Shown: positions 10,004 through 20,841, numbered from the stretch's first letter. The stretch is DNA of 64,000 nt from Rutpela maculata (GCA_936432065.2 OW386289.2:13377077-13441076); one strand, 5' to 3'. Translations and numbers: made by a program. The notes: generated by a model from the sequence alone, not told the origin.

Positions 10004-12487
10004 CTACATAAATGCGCAGATTACAGACATCTGGAGACAGTGTTTGCCTAGCTTACGACTGGGTGTAGCCAAAGCCATTCTGCTATGTCTGCAGCTGCTC
10101 AGACCACTCCAACAGTCCGCATGGCGTTTAAGTGTATAGTTCTTTAGCAGGGAACTGTGGACTGAATCTGAGAGCGCTATTGCAGGTTCTGGACCATGCA
10201 GGGCGCTCTCAGATCCCTTGCGGGCTAAAGCGTCCGCTTCTTCGTTACCCTGAATTCCGTCATGTCCTTTTACCCAATGGAGCTGGACACTATTATTTTG
10301 TGCGAGCACATCTAGGGCCTTTCTAATATCCAGAACCAGCCCCGAGCCTGTCCTACAATTGTTTAGGGCAAGCAGGGCTGCTCTGCTGTCCGTTAATATG
10401 CGCACCGTTTTACCACTGACGTTTGCCTTCGTGGTTTCTATTACCGCTTGCAGGATCCCCACTAGTTCCGCCTGGAAGATAGTGGCATGTGTGCCTAGCG
10501 GTATTATCGAATGTAGATCTAGGTCTTCTGAGTAAACCCCAGCTCCTGATCCACAGTCCATTTTTGAACCATCGGTATAGATTGATATGTCCGGCTCGTC
10601 ATTACCGGACACGTTCAAACTCACCTCAAAGTTCTTGTTGAAGTTATATATAGGGGGGATACGGTCAGTTCCCATTCCCAGAAGAGGAATTTGTTTTGTA
10701 GCCTCTTCTAGGATGCGGGCATGTCTCGTAGCCTTAATATACCATTGGCCTACAGATTGCAATCTCAGAGCAGTCCTCAACGCCACCTCCTCTATGTACA
10801 GATTTAGAGGGGGGATGCAGAGTATAGTCTCCATTGCAGCTGTAGGCGTCGTTTTCATCGCACCAGTAACGCAGAGACATGCCAGTCTTTGAACATGCTC
10901 CAGTTGAGATGCTGCTGTTTTTTGCCTTACTCTGGGCCACCAGACTATGGCTGCGTAACAAAGCATGGGTCTTATCACAGCAGTGTACAGCCAGAGGGAG
11001 ATTCTGGGTGAGAAACCCCAAGACCTACCGACCGCCCTGCGACACTGCCAGAAAGCCGCACATGCCTTGTTTATCTTAACTTCCAAATGTCTCTTCCAAT
11101 TCAGAGTGCGATCAAGTATGACCCCCAGGTACTTGACCTCACTCGCTAAGTGGAGTTGACTGCCCGATAATTTGGGCATTTTCATATTTGGTAGTTTCCT
11201 TTTCTTGGTGAATAGTACTAGCTCAGTTTTCTGGGGGTTAACTGAGAGAAAGTGTTCTGTGCACCAATTATCGACCAACTTGAGGGCTGTTTGCATAAGT
11301 TCGCATAGCAAGCCCTCAAAGTTTCCATTTAGCAAGATGGTAATGTCATCTGCATAACCTATTGTGAAGAAACCAGAGTTATTGAGGCGGTGTGCGAGGC
11401 TGTCGGCGACCATAACCCACAGTAGGGGTGATAGGACGCCACCCTGTGGACAGCCTCTATTGACCATGCCTCTAGTCTCTATGTTCCCCACATTTATTCG
11501 GACGGCTCTCCATTTGAGCATGTTTGTTATCCATTCACTAAGTGTGTTGGGAACACCATGCGTTTGGAGGGCTATCCCTATACTCTCGAAGGTTGTTTTA
11601 TCAAAAGCACCTTCGATATCAATAAACGCTCCCAGGGTAGACATTTTCATATCCGCCGATCTCTCGATACGAGATACCACGGAGTGAAGTGCCGATTCTG
11701 TTGATTTCCCTGGGATGTAAGCGTGCTGATTTGGATGCAGTGGATGTAAAACTAACACTGTATCTCTAATTTCTCGATCACACAGTCTCTCCACACCTTT
11801 CAATAGGAAGGAGGAGAGGCTGATGGGCCGATATGATTTTGGTAGGGAGTAGTCCGTACGTCCTGGTTTGGGTATGAATATTACCTTTATTTCCCTCCAC
11901 TTTACCGGGGTGTATTTAAAAGCAATACACGCCCGGTAAATATGCACCAGGTGGTGGTGTATGTATTCCAGCCCCCACTGGAGTAGAGCTGGAAAGACAC
12001 CGTCCATACCTGGTGATTTAAAGGGGAGGAAGGTGTTGATCGCCCAGGCTACTTTTGCATCGTCCACTGTCCCATTCGCGACCTCCCAGTCAGCTGCAGT
12101 AGCGACTGGGTGAGGTACGTTGGGCCAGTCCATACAGGACGACACAGTGCTGCCTGGAAACATTGTTTTTAGCAGGAGTTCAGAAGTTTCAGAGAGGTTG
12201 GTTGTAAAGGAGCCATCCTCTCGTTTCATGAGTCCTGGTTGCTGTTGGGGATCTTTGGAGAGTATCTTATTGAGCCGAGCTGCTGAGGCAGTAGATGCAA
12301 CCCCGCTACAGAAAGATCTCCATGACGCTCTTCGACTTTCGCGAATGGTCTTTTTGTACAGCCTTTGACTGTTCTTGTATGCCTCCCAGTCTTCGGCACT
12401 TTTAGACTCCATCGCTTTATTGACAAGTTTTCTTGTCTTTTTTCTCAGCCGGTCGAGTTCTTTGCTCCACCAGGGTGGGTGTTGCAT
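10004..12487 (-). CDS. LINE reverse transcriptase-RNase H (827-aa open frame)
   Basis: Copies element RNA into DNA at the nicked target. Domains in order: a basic, Lys/Arg-rich linker (residues 1-120); RT, with PKSYRPISLSSFLLKGVERL, LGAFIDIEGAFDKTTF (motif A Asp), NRGCPQGGVLSPLLW (motif B) and GYADDITILLNG (motif C); then RNase H, with DISIYTDGSKMDCGSGAGVY, FQAELVGILQAV, RILTDSRAALLAL and HWVKGHDGIQGNEEADALAR, giving the D-E-D-D catalytic set. RNase H after RT points to the I/LOA/Nimb-type LINEs, not R1 or Jockey. Upstream, 12590-12490 continues the endonuclease-RT linker in another frame, so a single-base indel near 12485 precedes the apparent Met start. The frame is also lost near 10020. 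All catalytic motifs look intact, but the copy is truncated. Confidence 0.9.
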   Translation of the reverse strand: MQHPPWWSKELDRLRKKTRKLVNKAMESKSAEDWEAYKNSQRLYKKTIRESRRASWRSFCSGVASTASAARLNKILSKDPQQQPGLMKREDGSFTTNLSETSELLLKTMFPGSTVSSCMDWPNVPHPVATAADWEVANGTVDDAKVAWAINTFLPFKSPGMDGVFPALLQWGLEYIHHHLVHIYRACIAFKYTPVKWREIKVIFIPKPGRTDYSLPKSYRPISLSSFLLKGVERLCDREIRDTVLVLHPLHPNQHAYIPGKSTESALHSVVSRIERSADMKMSTLGAFIDIEGAFDKTTFESIGIALQTHGVPNTLSEWITNMLKWRAVRINVGNIETRGMVNRGCPQGGVLSPLLWVMVADSLAHRLNNSGFFTIGYADDITILLNGNFEGLLCELMQTALKLVDNWCTEHFLSVNPQKTELVLFTKKRKLPNMKMPKLSGSQLHLASEVKYLGVILDRTLNWKRHLEVKINKACAAFWQCRRAVGRSWGFSPRISLWLYTAVIRPMLCYAAIVWWPRVRQKTAASQLEHVQRLACLCVTGAMKTTPTAAMETILCIPPLNLYIEEVALRTALRLQSVGQWYIKATRHARILEEATKQIPLLGMGTDRIPPIYNFNKNFEVSLNVSGNDEPDISIYTDGSKMDCGSGAGVYSEDLDLHSIIPLGTHATIFQAELVGILQAVIETTKANVSGKTVRILTDSRAALLALNNCRTGSGLVLDIRKALDVLAQNNSVQLHWVKGHDGIQGNEEADALARKGSESALHGPEPAIALSDSVHSSLLKNYTLKRHADCWSGLSSCRHSRMALATPSRKLGKHCLQMSVICAFM

Positions 12488-13811
12488 GCCCCGTTCCGAC
12501 TTCTCTTAAGGGACAAGAGTTCTCATAACTTGAAACGAGGGCTTCCTGTAACTTAACCACGTTACTATCAATATCCTCTATCGTTTCTATGTAGAGATAT
12601 TGGCTCTATATCTTAGTTAATTGAGGAGCTATTTGAAAAAAAGTGTCCGGAGACGACTATTTTTTAAAGCGATATATCTTAGTTAATTTTAAAGCTAGAG
12701 AAATAAAACTAAATGGCAGTGTTATGGTACACTTTACAGTTTATTTTATAGCTTTCCCTATGGGCCAAGACTAAATAAAAGTATTTAAAAAATGCAAAGA
12801 CAAATTTTGTCAATCGCCAATTTAAACCGTTAATTTTTATTTTATGGACCAACTAGCTTGAGTCGGCCATGGGGGATTCCACTTACTTGGGAATTCCCAT
12901 ATCCTGTGTAAGCTGTGCTCCGCTCATAACGAAAACAACTGCATTCTTAACTGAGACCGACTACAATCACTATAAAAGTAGATCAAAAAATCATTGTAAT
13001 AGGCTAGTTAATACCACCAACCGTTGATATACTTTTTATGAGCTGTCAAAACGCAACTTTTCCAAAGATTATTGAAATGTAATGCAAATTAAAAGCGTCA
13101 ACATAGTGGTCGTAAGGTGGCGGTCCACTTACTTTAAATTTTTTTTCGACATGTTGCACCTCTTGGATTTTAATGAAACTTGGCATGCTGTTAGGCAAGA
13201 CATAGACAATTATTATATATTTTTTTCAAAGTGGTAATTCAATTAGATCTGATAGAAATCGATTGACAAAATTTTTCTTTGCATTTTTTTAAATACTTTT
13301 ATTTAGGCTTGGCCCATAGGAAATGTTATAAAATAAACTGTAAAGTGTACCATAACACTGCCATTTAGTTTTATTTTCCTAGCTTTAAAATTAACTAAGA
13401 TATATCGCTTTGAAAAAAAGTCTTCTCCGGACACTTTTTTTCAAATAGCTCCTCAATTAACTAAGATATAGAGCTAATATCTACTCGATCAACTACTATT
13501 AGCGCCCTCTATAATAGGTTACGATATAGGTTCCTATCGGGGGCAGTTTCGCCATGGGAGTACGGCTAGACCCTTCGACTTTGTATTTGCAATTTATGTG
13601 TAATTAATGTATATTTATAGAATTTAATTGTTATTACCAGTAAGTAATATAAAATTCTTTCAAGTAAACACACTATTTTATTCCGGTGTGTGAACATGTA
13701 ATCAAGGCGTGTGGCAAATTCTTTGCAGCACGGCGTGCGGCAAAGTGATATCTTCTGCAGTCATTTTGAAGTTAGAAAATTTGACTTTCAGCACAATCGT
13801 AGAAAAAGTTA

Positions 13812-14242
13812 TACCGAGAGATCGAGAAAGACTGAACGTGACGTCACACGGAAAAGTCACTAAAATTATCAAAATTGATTTCTATTCTACATACATTATT
13901 AAAACTAATTTCCTATGTTGCTAGTCACTGTTACCAATCTGATGTCTGTCATTTTCGTGAATGTTATTATTATTGGCTTGTGTTTGATTTATCATTTATC
14001 TCCCTTTCTGACTAATAAATCAGTGTTTTTCAACGCAATCAGTTCACTGTCACTTGTGTGGCAAGTTAATAAAGAAACTCGCATTTTGTGTAAATACTGT
14101 AATTGACTATATTTAAGGGGTACTGTCGCCAACGTGAAAATGTTGAAAGTACCAGAAAATAGTACATGTGTATGCAGTATGTATGCGGCAGAAAAACAAT
14201 CTTTAGAGAGCGGCACGTTCAGTCTTTCTCGATCTCCCTGTA
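13812..14242. mobile_element. MITE, about 430 bp, terminal inverted repeats about 28 bp
   Basis: The left terminus reads ACCGAGAGATCGAGAAAGAC onward and the right terminus GTCTTTCTCGATCTCCCTGT; the shared 20-bp core GATCGAGAAAGACTGAACGT is perfect. TA dinucleotides flank both ends, as for Tc1/mariner-type MITEs. Open frames of 60-105 aa across it match no family. Confidence 0.7.
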
Positions 14243-14327
14243 TTATACACCTTACAATAATTGTCAAAGTTATTTCCTCCAAATAATTTATCGATATATG
14301 AATGTCCATGTTTTCTTAATTTTGGAC

Positions 14328-14597
14328 TCATTTACCTGGAAAATGGTAATTCCTATCAAAGTATTGTATAGAAACAAAATTGTAGAAAATTTATGCATGT
14401 TGTTTTTTGTGAAAAAAGTTTTTGTCCATCTTTTTTAGTTTTTATGTTGAATGACAAAAACAACATTGGCAACAGTTTTTTTTAACATATGGCCGCCATT
14501 TCGAAGGTACAGCCAGTTTTTTTTTTTTTGGGAACATGTCTAAAATTGTTCTTTATGAAAAACATTGTCCCCAAGGATGGGGGGGAGAGGTGCACGT
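14328..14597. repeat. Inverted copy of the 8120-8400 repeat
   Basis: Reverse-complement counterpart of 8120-8400, with TACAATTTTGTTTCTATAC, AAAAAGATGGACAAAAAC, AGCCAGTTTTTT and CATTGTCCCCAAGGATGG-type landmarks. It has its own indels and no coding content. Confidence 0.8.
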
Positions 14598-15817
14598 ACA
14601 GCTAGGGTGGGGTCCCCGAATATATGTTACTATTTTCCTTTAGGCAGAAAATTATCTAACTCAAAATATAAGAAAAATTTTGAAATAGAAGTTGCACAGC
14701 GCTTAAAGAGATTGGAGGAATAAAGGTGAATCCAATTTTTTTTTTAATTTTTAAATTTAAAAAGTGGAATTGGTCTTCACATTACATAGGTCATAGATTA
14801 AAATATATGGATGTATTTCAAAACCACCCTGTAGTACGTCGGTGATTGGTCTTATTCGAGCAAATAGGCCGGCGTTAAATAAATGATTAAAAAAAAATAT
14901 ATTATAAAAGCGTATAAAAGATAATTACTCAACAATTCTTCAGATATTTAAATCATCTTTTTTGGATCCGTTTCGTTACGTTTCATATACATTTCAACCA
15001 GATTCGTTATCACGGTATAAATATTCCACAAGCCACGTCAGAACTTGATATGATGACCGTAGTTAATTTTAAACAATCACAGTAAGCCACTTACATGCAA
15101 AACTCTTTCCGTCAACTTGTCACTCTAAGTCTTCCTGGGAGACCAATTGAATATTTCGTCTTCTTACAAAGTTGCCTCTTTCTCTCTTCTACGGAACGCA
15201 TTTAACAATGATAGTGGCTTAATCCGTGGCGAAATTATCAGCACTGTTTATACATGCAGTTAATATGTTGCATTTCCTTTTTCAGATACATAAATTTAAA
15301 TTAAACAAATCTTACGGCTTGAATAAATTTAAACAGTTACATCGGAGCCGTTTTCAGTTACACTTGCTGAAAATGTAAATAGGGGCATCGCCAAAATTTA
15401 CTTAAGGTCAACGGTGTTCGGTTATCTGTCTTGTTAGCTTTTCTGAAGTGTCTGCATAACTTTTTTTTATTATTTGCTGCGATGTCATACAACACCTATG
15501 CAAATCAAGATCTTCGGTACTTTGCACATTTTAATAAAGTCCGTAAGATGGATATCTTGAACGGTACTCTAGATATATTTTTATTTATACACAATATGCC
15601 AAAAACGAATTACATGGGCGTAGTCAGGAGGCAAGGGGAAATTTGCGTCCCGCCCCAAACTATTAATTAGACAGACACACACGCACACAAAAATTCAAAC
15701 CCAAGGGTCAAACTCTGATAACTGAATTTATGCGGCGGAGTTCCAACTAAATTACGATTCTAATTGAGGCGTGAAATTAAAAAATTGTCTTTTTTGTATT
15801 TGGTCCTTAAAATAGCT
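14598..15817. other. AT-rich interval with no supported gene
   Basis: Both strands were scanned. The 79-aa frame at 15431-15670 has no recognisable domain, and no complete repeat is evident. Confidence 0.35.
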
Positions 15818-15847
15818 ATTTTACGGACTCATTTGAGTCCGTAAAAT
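15818..15847. repeat. Perfect 14-bp palindrome around GGACTCA/TGAGTCC
   Basis: ATTTTACGGACTCA, then TT, then TGAGTCCGTAAAAT form a perfect 14-bp stem. A third half-site, TTTTCCGGACTCAA, follows at about 15853. It may be a transposon subterminal site or a binding-site cluster; GACTCA resembles an AP-1 half palindrome. Confidence 0.8.
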
Positions 15848-15997
15848 GAGTATTTTCCGGACTCAATCCCAAAAAGTTGCCATGGCATAGGTAAATAATG
15901 CAAAATGGTTCATACAAGAATTAAACAGTTTTATTTAATCTAATAGGTACAACAATAATTATTAGGTTTGTAAGTTAAATTAATAATAATTAAATGA

Positions 15998-16216
15998 TTA
16001 TGGCCCAAAATGAAAATTAAATGAACAATTTTGAGCACCGTTAAAACTATTACCCCCAAACGAAATACCCGAACCCGAGGGTATCGTGTTAATTTCTTTT
16101 GATGTTGTGGTAGTAGCTTCGTTAGTAACCAATATTATGTTACTTGATGGTTCGATTTTCTTGTCCTTCATTAACATTCTGCACACTTTTTTCTTCTTCC
16201 CAATTGATTCTTCTAT
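15998..16216. other. Unassigned AT-rich stretch with a small minus-strand open frame
   Basis: A 76-aa minus-strand frame covering 15998-16228 reads Lys-rich, then Thr/Ser-rich, ending SFNGAQNCSFNFHFGP. I recognise no family. Its 5' end overlaps the transposon end at 16217, so it could be a coding remnant next to an insertion, or chance. Confidence 0.25.
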
Positions 16217-17655
16217 ACAGGGTAGCATAAAAGTATGGGAAAGCAGGATAACTTGAAGAATACGAATCCTAGAAAAAAAGCTTTAAATACAAAAGTTGTA
16301 GGAAATTTTCCTGGCTATCTGACGATCACCTTGGATTTAACGTTGACCACGACCTTCAAGGTCATTTGAAGATCAAGTAGATTTTTTTAAATAGAATCCC
16401 CCTACTTTTAACCCCGGAAATGAAACAAGCGGAAAATTTTACGTTCGGATTTGATCTTTGGTACAAAATTGACCCTCAAAGGTGATCTGAACAGCAGGAT
16501 AACTTGAAAAATACGAATCCTAGAAAAAAAACTTTAAATACAAAAGTTGCAGGAAATTTCCCTGGCTATCTGTCGGTGACCTTGTATCTGACATTTACCA
16601 TGACCTTCAAGGTCATTTGAAGGTCAAGTCGATTTTTTTTTAATGAAACCCCCTACTTTATAACGGTTTGTTGTTGGGTAGCTGGTTCGGAGATTAATCA
16701 GGGTCCAGATTAGTTAATAAGACAGCCTAATAAAGATATAAACAATTTATTTACTTTTCCAAACAGGTAATGTGTGGCAGTGTTACATAACATACAGGTA
16801 CAGTTTATATGTCCGTATCTTTTACGGTTCTTAGGACAACATTTTCTATTATCTGAGAGAGAGTGTGTACGATTGCGATGCGACGTTTGTTGTTGCTACG
16901 GGAGTGGCATCGGGCGTCGGGTGAATATCGTCGACTCAAGAAGCTTCCCAGTTCAACACGCTGTAGGAGGTTTCCAGGTCAGGCTCATTCGCTCTGGTTT
17001 TGGGTGCGAAACGGCGCCGGGGAATGACTAACAACTCGAGAGGTCCCAGCTCAACACGCTGTAGGATTCCCAGGGTTAGATTGCATTCGTTCCGTCGTGT
17101 TTGCGTCAGGAGATATACAAAACTGTAATATGTCCAGCTCAGCGCATTGTAGACAGATTGTCAGAGTTGTTCACACTCTCAATTATGTTGATTTGTGGTC
17201 GGCTTTTATATCCGAGAATCCTCACTTACTGGTGACGTAGAACTGCGTATAGTTTGGTGTCGTGTGCAAATCCATGCCTCTAGACGGGAGATGGGTAGGT
17301 TTGCGGGCCGTGTGCACATTGGTGTCGTGTGTAAATCCGGAATCTTAGTAATGGAGCAGGAATTTAAAGAATGCTTCATTACAACTTTTAACCCCGGAAA
17401 TGAAACGAGCGGAAAATTTTACGTTCGGATATGACCTCCGGCATTTACAAAATTGAAGTTCAAGAGTAAAGTAAAGATGACCTATAGAGGTCAAATTTTA
17501 AGTGGCGAAGGTCATCTCCGAACGTAAAATTTTCCGCTCGTTTCATTTCCGGGTTTAAAAAATCGACTTGACGTTCAAATGACCTTGAAGGCCACGGTCA
17601 AGGTCAAATCCAAGGTCACCGCCAGATAGCCAGGAAAATTTCTTACAGCTTTATC
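16217..17655. mobile_element. Inverted-repeat element with internal duplication and nuclear-receptor-like half-sites
   Basis: It starts with ACAGGGTAGCATAAAAGT. A 251-bp unit beginning AGCAGGATAACTTGA occurs at 16242 and again at 16493. The reverse complement of the same sequence closes the region at about 17560-17655. Inside the right half, 17390-17436 and 17511-17558 form a second inverted repeat (AATGAAACGAGCGGAAAATT and its complement). The middle (16690-17370) carries three imperfect direct repeats containing CAGCTCAACACGCTGTAGG at 16949, 17046 and 17135. No transposase is encoded, so this is a non-autonomous composite. Confidence 0.7.
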
Positions 17656-18419
17656 ATCGAATATTTGGACCAGAGAGTAGATGGTTTTACTTCTTGCGAC
17701 TGTAATAGAAAAATACGGAAATAGTCACAATTATAATTTACATATGTTATTAATACTGAATGCAAAGAATAGCGGCACTTACCTTTTCTTGTAAGTAGTT
17801 CAACATTGCATCTTCGTCTACAATTACAATGTTGTTCATTTCTTTCCATCAAATGAATGCTTCATATTACTTTTCATAAATTTGACGAGATTTCACTGGA
17901 AGTAAATCTAACACAATTTCCTTCGCTTCTTCAGATATAATTTGTGGATTATGTATTTTATACCGTATAAAAAGAACGCGTCAATTTTTTTTTCCTTACA
18001 TTAAACAATCTGGTTACTATGGTCGCATGATAACTAAAATTCGAAGTTCACTATTTTCGAGAAATATTTGTTCTTTGATTGATTTTGATTGATTGATTTA
18101 CCAGCGTGCGGTAGGCATTTCTGCCACTCCCAAGGATTATACAGCTGGGCCTGCTACGTCCACGCTGGGTTGGACTAAGGTCATGCTTGTTGATAAAACA
18201 ACTCTTTTGTTCACTTTTCAACCATTTTTTATTGCTTTTGCCCAAAACAGCGTTGAAACACCTACGCTGGGGTTCCAGGGCGTAAAATATAATGGAGATC
18301 ATAAGAGGCAACAGAAGTGCACTATTTCCTAATTTGATCAATTTTATACAGAATAATCTTCTTCTATATTGAGGCTAGGGGAGGAGTTAATAGCTTAAAA
18401 AATTCTAGTTACACTGATG
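17656..18419. other. Interval with a GC-richer segment but no recognised gene
   Basis: 18090-18320 is more GC-balanced than its surroundings. Its frames (96 aa minus, 79 aa plus) overlap on opposite strands without any domain signature, and TTGATTGATTTTGATTGATT near 18075 is a short simple repeat. Probably a dispersed repeat. Confidence 0.3.
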
Positions 18420-19010
18420 TACAGGGTGGACCAAATTAGATGGGATTTGAGGGTTTCTCTAAAACTATGGCAGATAGACAAAAACCAGTATAATTAATAA
18501 ACCAATTTAATTAACTTGGTTAACTAGACATTGATAAACTAGTCCTGAGTGATATTAGATACCTATCCAATCCTCCCCAAATTGAGCATTTAAATAATTT
18601 CGTGTTTCATTTGACGTATGACCTGGGACGCCTTCTTGTTGGTAAATTAATCTTTGAAATTGTCTTACAGGCATATTGTCTACAAAGGGCTCTATTTCTT
18701 GTCATAGATTGTTAATAGAATTTTCGGTATTCAAATTACCGTGAAAAAAATGAGAACCTATTATTTGGTGTCCAATAAAACTACACCATACACTAATCCA
18801 AGTCGTCCTTAACGTTTAACTGTAGCGGTTACGTGCGGATTTTCATGAACCCAATGGTGGTTATTATGCCGATTAAAAATTCCGACATTGCTTATATGGG
18901 CCTCGTCTGTCCATATAATTGTTCCTTCAAATCCTGGCACTTCATTGCACTGACGCAAAAACCACTGGCAAAAATCGAGAGCATCGGTTTTCTTTATGCA
19001 TGACTTGCCA
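18420..19010 (-). pseudogene. Mariner-like transposase relic, same subfamily as 37970-39162
   Basis: It begins at an ACAGGGTGGACCAAATTAGA terminus after TA. From about 18505 to 18980 it aligns by eye with 38285-38735, including the segments for the strand-transfer core: a degenerate FTDEAH-type box at 18900 and the downstream stretch with GPHFF-like coding. Stops interrupt every frame. The N-terminal helix-turn-helix and the C-terminal SPD block are not found. Confidence 0.6.
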
Positions 19011-20158
19011 AAAACACTTGTGACTCTAAATATCTTATATTATATTATCCAAATTTCTGAAAACATCTTGTTTTCGAGGAAGAAAGAACTACTGCAGTTT
19101 TAGTGAAAAACATATGGACAACCGAAAAATAGTAAATAAAAAAAAGTGACGAAGTATTTAGTTAATACAATTCTCGAGGAAGAAACACACAAAAAATACA
19201 CAGGACACCATTTTATTTTTATCCATTCACTGTTTACTTAAAACCTGAACCCGTCGAAAGCACTAATCAACATTTCGACACAATAACCGAAACTTTTTTT
19301 GTGCAACTGCACCATAGACCAATACATATAAAAAAAGCACATTAAAGTCATGTATTGTTAGGTTACGGTAGTGTCTGAAATAGCTGCATGCCAGTCTAAT
19401 TTGCATATATGCAAGCTCATTCGGTAATTATTTCTTACTACATCTCATTATTAATTCATCAGCGGGCATATTCTTATAACAATCTCGTCAAAATATCGGA
19501 GCAATAATAACTTAAAATCAAGATAAGGCCTGCATTAAACGATCATTTTGTCTGTGACACGCAAGGGTATTAAAATTACTTATCGCCATCACTTTTAACG
19601 CCTGTTTTGATGTACGGCGTGAATAAAAACGAGGCATACTTTATACAGCACGAGCAAACTTGAAAATTATTTTGCTGTTAACCTGCACGAACGTATTACC
19701 ATTTATTCATATAAGGGAATTTATGTCTTACATTGAACGTAAAGATATTTGATATGTTGTTACTCCATACTATGTGTTTATTATTACCGATGTAAACAAA
19801 ACGCATATAGTTTGTAATCGTTGTGAATTGCGATATAATGAAGATTTTTTCAACAAAAAGGCGTTGGCCTGTAACGAGGAACTTGATCAAAGTGCATTAA
19901 AACCTCAGAAGAAATCGTAGTTCAGTCTGTATGTCTTGAAATAATTCGTGGTAATAAAAAAATAAAAAGAAATACAGAAAAAGGACAAAAAGTACTTACG
20001 AAAAAAAAAAATAAAAAATAGAAAAAAAAACATTTAAAAAACAGAAAAAAGAAAGAAAAAAACAAAAAATCATACGGGTTACGAACAGACTGCCTCCTCG
20101 AGGTGTAACCTGGGTAATGCTAAAATTGTCTGATAATGACGTACTTCAAACATATAAG
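19011..20158. other. AT-rich interval with A-rich low complexity
   Basis: Nothing coding is supported. 19955-20070 is a low-complexity A-rich tract (repeated aaaaaa, aaagaaa). Confidence 0.4.
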
Positions 20159-20392
20159 TACAGGGTGAACCAAATTAGGATGAGATTTGAGGTTTTCTCT
20201 AAAACTATGGCAGATTGACAAAAACCAATATAGGTGTTCTGAGCTCGATTTTCGAGAAACAAACAACGGCGCACCGCGATCTTGGAAAATTGGCATTTTT
20301 GGATGATGTCTATATCTCATATTATTGAATCGAAAATCGAATAACACATTCTTGAGGCACTTTTTTGAGTAAGATCCGTTGCTGATAATAAG
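20159..20392. repeat. Transposon end related to 18420
   Basis: TACAGGGTGAACCAAATTAG followed by GATTTGAGG-TTTTCTCTAAAACTATGGCAGAT matches 18418-18490 in direct orientation. The sequence beyond about 20236 diverges, so this is a solo end or a different internal-deletion derivative of the same DNA transposon family. Confidence 0.65.
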
Positions 20393-20750
20393 AAAAACCG
20401 TTGCCCAAGGAATCACTACTTCCACATCCAGATTTTCTATCCAAGTCTCTCACAACGAAAAAAATTTGTATGTGGAAATAATTGTTTATGGAACTTTAAT
20501 AATATAATATTTGAAATCGTCTACCCAAAAACCTATAAAACCATATGCCACATCGGTAGTGGGGATGGAGTGGTGAAAGTGGGGTGGCAGTGATGGTGGA
20601 TAAATTAAAAAAAAAATTTGAGGCCTTTGGTTCTTGTACACACACTAAATGACAATTTTATTCTTTTCACCTCCTTTAATAATGAGGTGGGAGTGGTAAT
20701 GTGGGCGGCTAACGCCAAAAAAATTTTTGACGCCTTAGTTTCTCTTATAC
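20393..20750 (+). mobile_element. Partial copy of the Helentron/DINE-like family (5' half)
   Basis: Starts AACCGTTGCCCAAGGAATCA, then CTACTTCCACATCCAGATT, and follows the full copy at 43263-43943 through the TGGGG-rich centre to CTTAGTTTCTCTTA, where homology stops at an ACAGGGTGTCCATT transposon end. The GTCT microsatellite and the 3' hairpin are absent. Confidence 0.7.
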
Positions 20751-20841
20751 AGGGTGTCCATTAAAGAATGGGCCATAGAGCAACAATGAATTCCTGACAT
20801 TAAAATATTACGATTTAATCAAACTTACCTTACTCCAAAAG

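Larger units (their letters stand above)
9642..12594 (-). mobile_element. 5'-truncated RNase H-bearing LINE (I/LOA-like group)
   Basis: The insertion is bounded by a 13-bp direct repeat AGATATTGGCTCT at 9629-9641 and 12595-12607, which is the target-site duplication. In element orientation the 3' end (plus-strand 9642) has a short AGATCC microsatellite tail rather than poly(A), and the 5' end stops at 12594 inside the region before RT, lacking gag and endonuclease. Base composition is clearly more GC-rich than the flanks, consistent with a younger arrival in AT-drifted DNA. Confidence 0.9.
9531..13573. mobile_element. Foldback element with about 315-bp inverted arms, split by a LINE
   Basis: The left arm starts GGGTCTAGCCGCACTTCCAT and the right arm ends in its reverse complement. 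With the LINE removed, the left arm is 9531-9641 plus 12608-12816 (about 320 bp); the right arm is 13260-13573 (314 bp). The arms look over 90% identical, and both contain AACTAAATGGCAGTGTTATG or its complement. The loop (about 12817-13259) has no gene. No transposase is encoded and no target duplication is obvious outside the arms. Foldback elements of this form are non-autonomous; the mobilising family is unknown. Confidence 0.85.

Noticed and set aside
10132..12556. Several plus-strand ORFs of 60-107 aa across the LINE
   Set aside because: They are antisense shadows of the RT-RNase H frame.
18051..18341. 96-aa minus-strand ORF as a gene
   Set aside because: It overlaps an opposite-strand ORF of similar length, shows no family motif, and sits among repeats.
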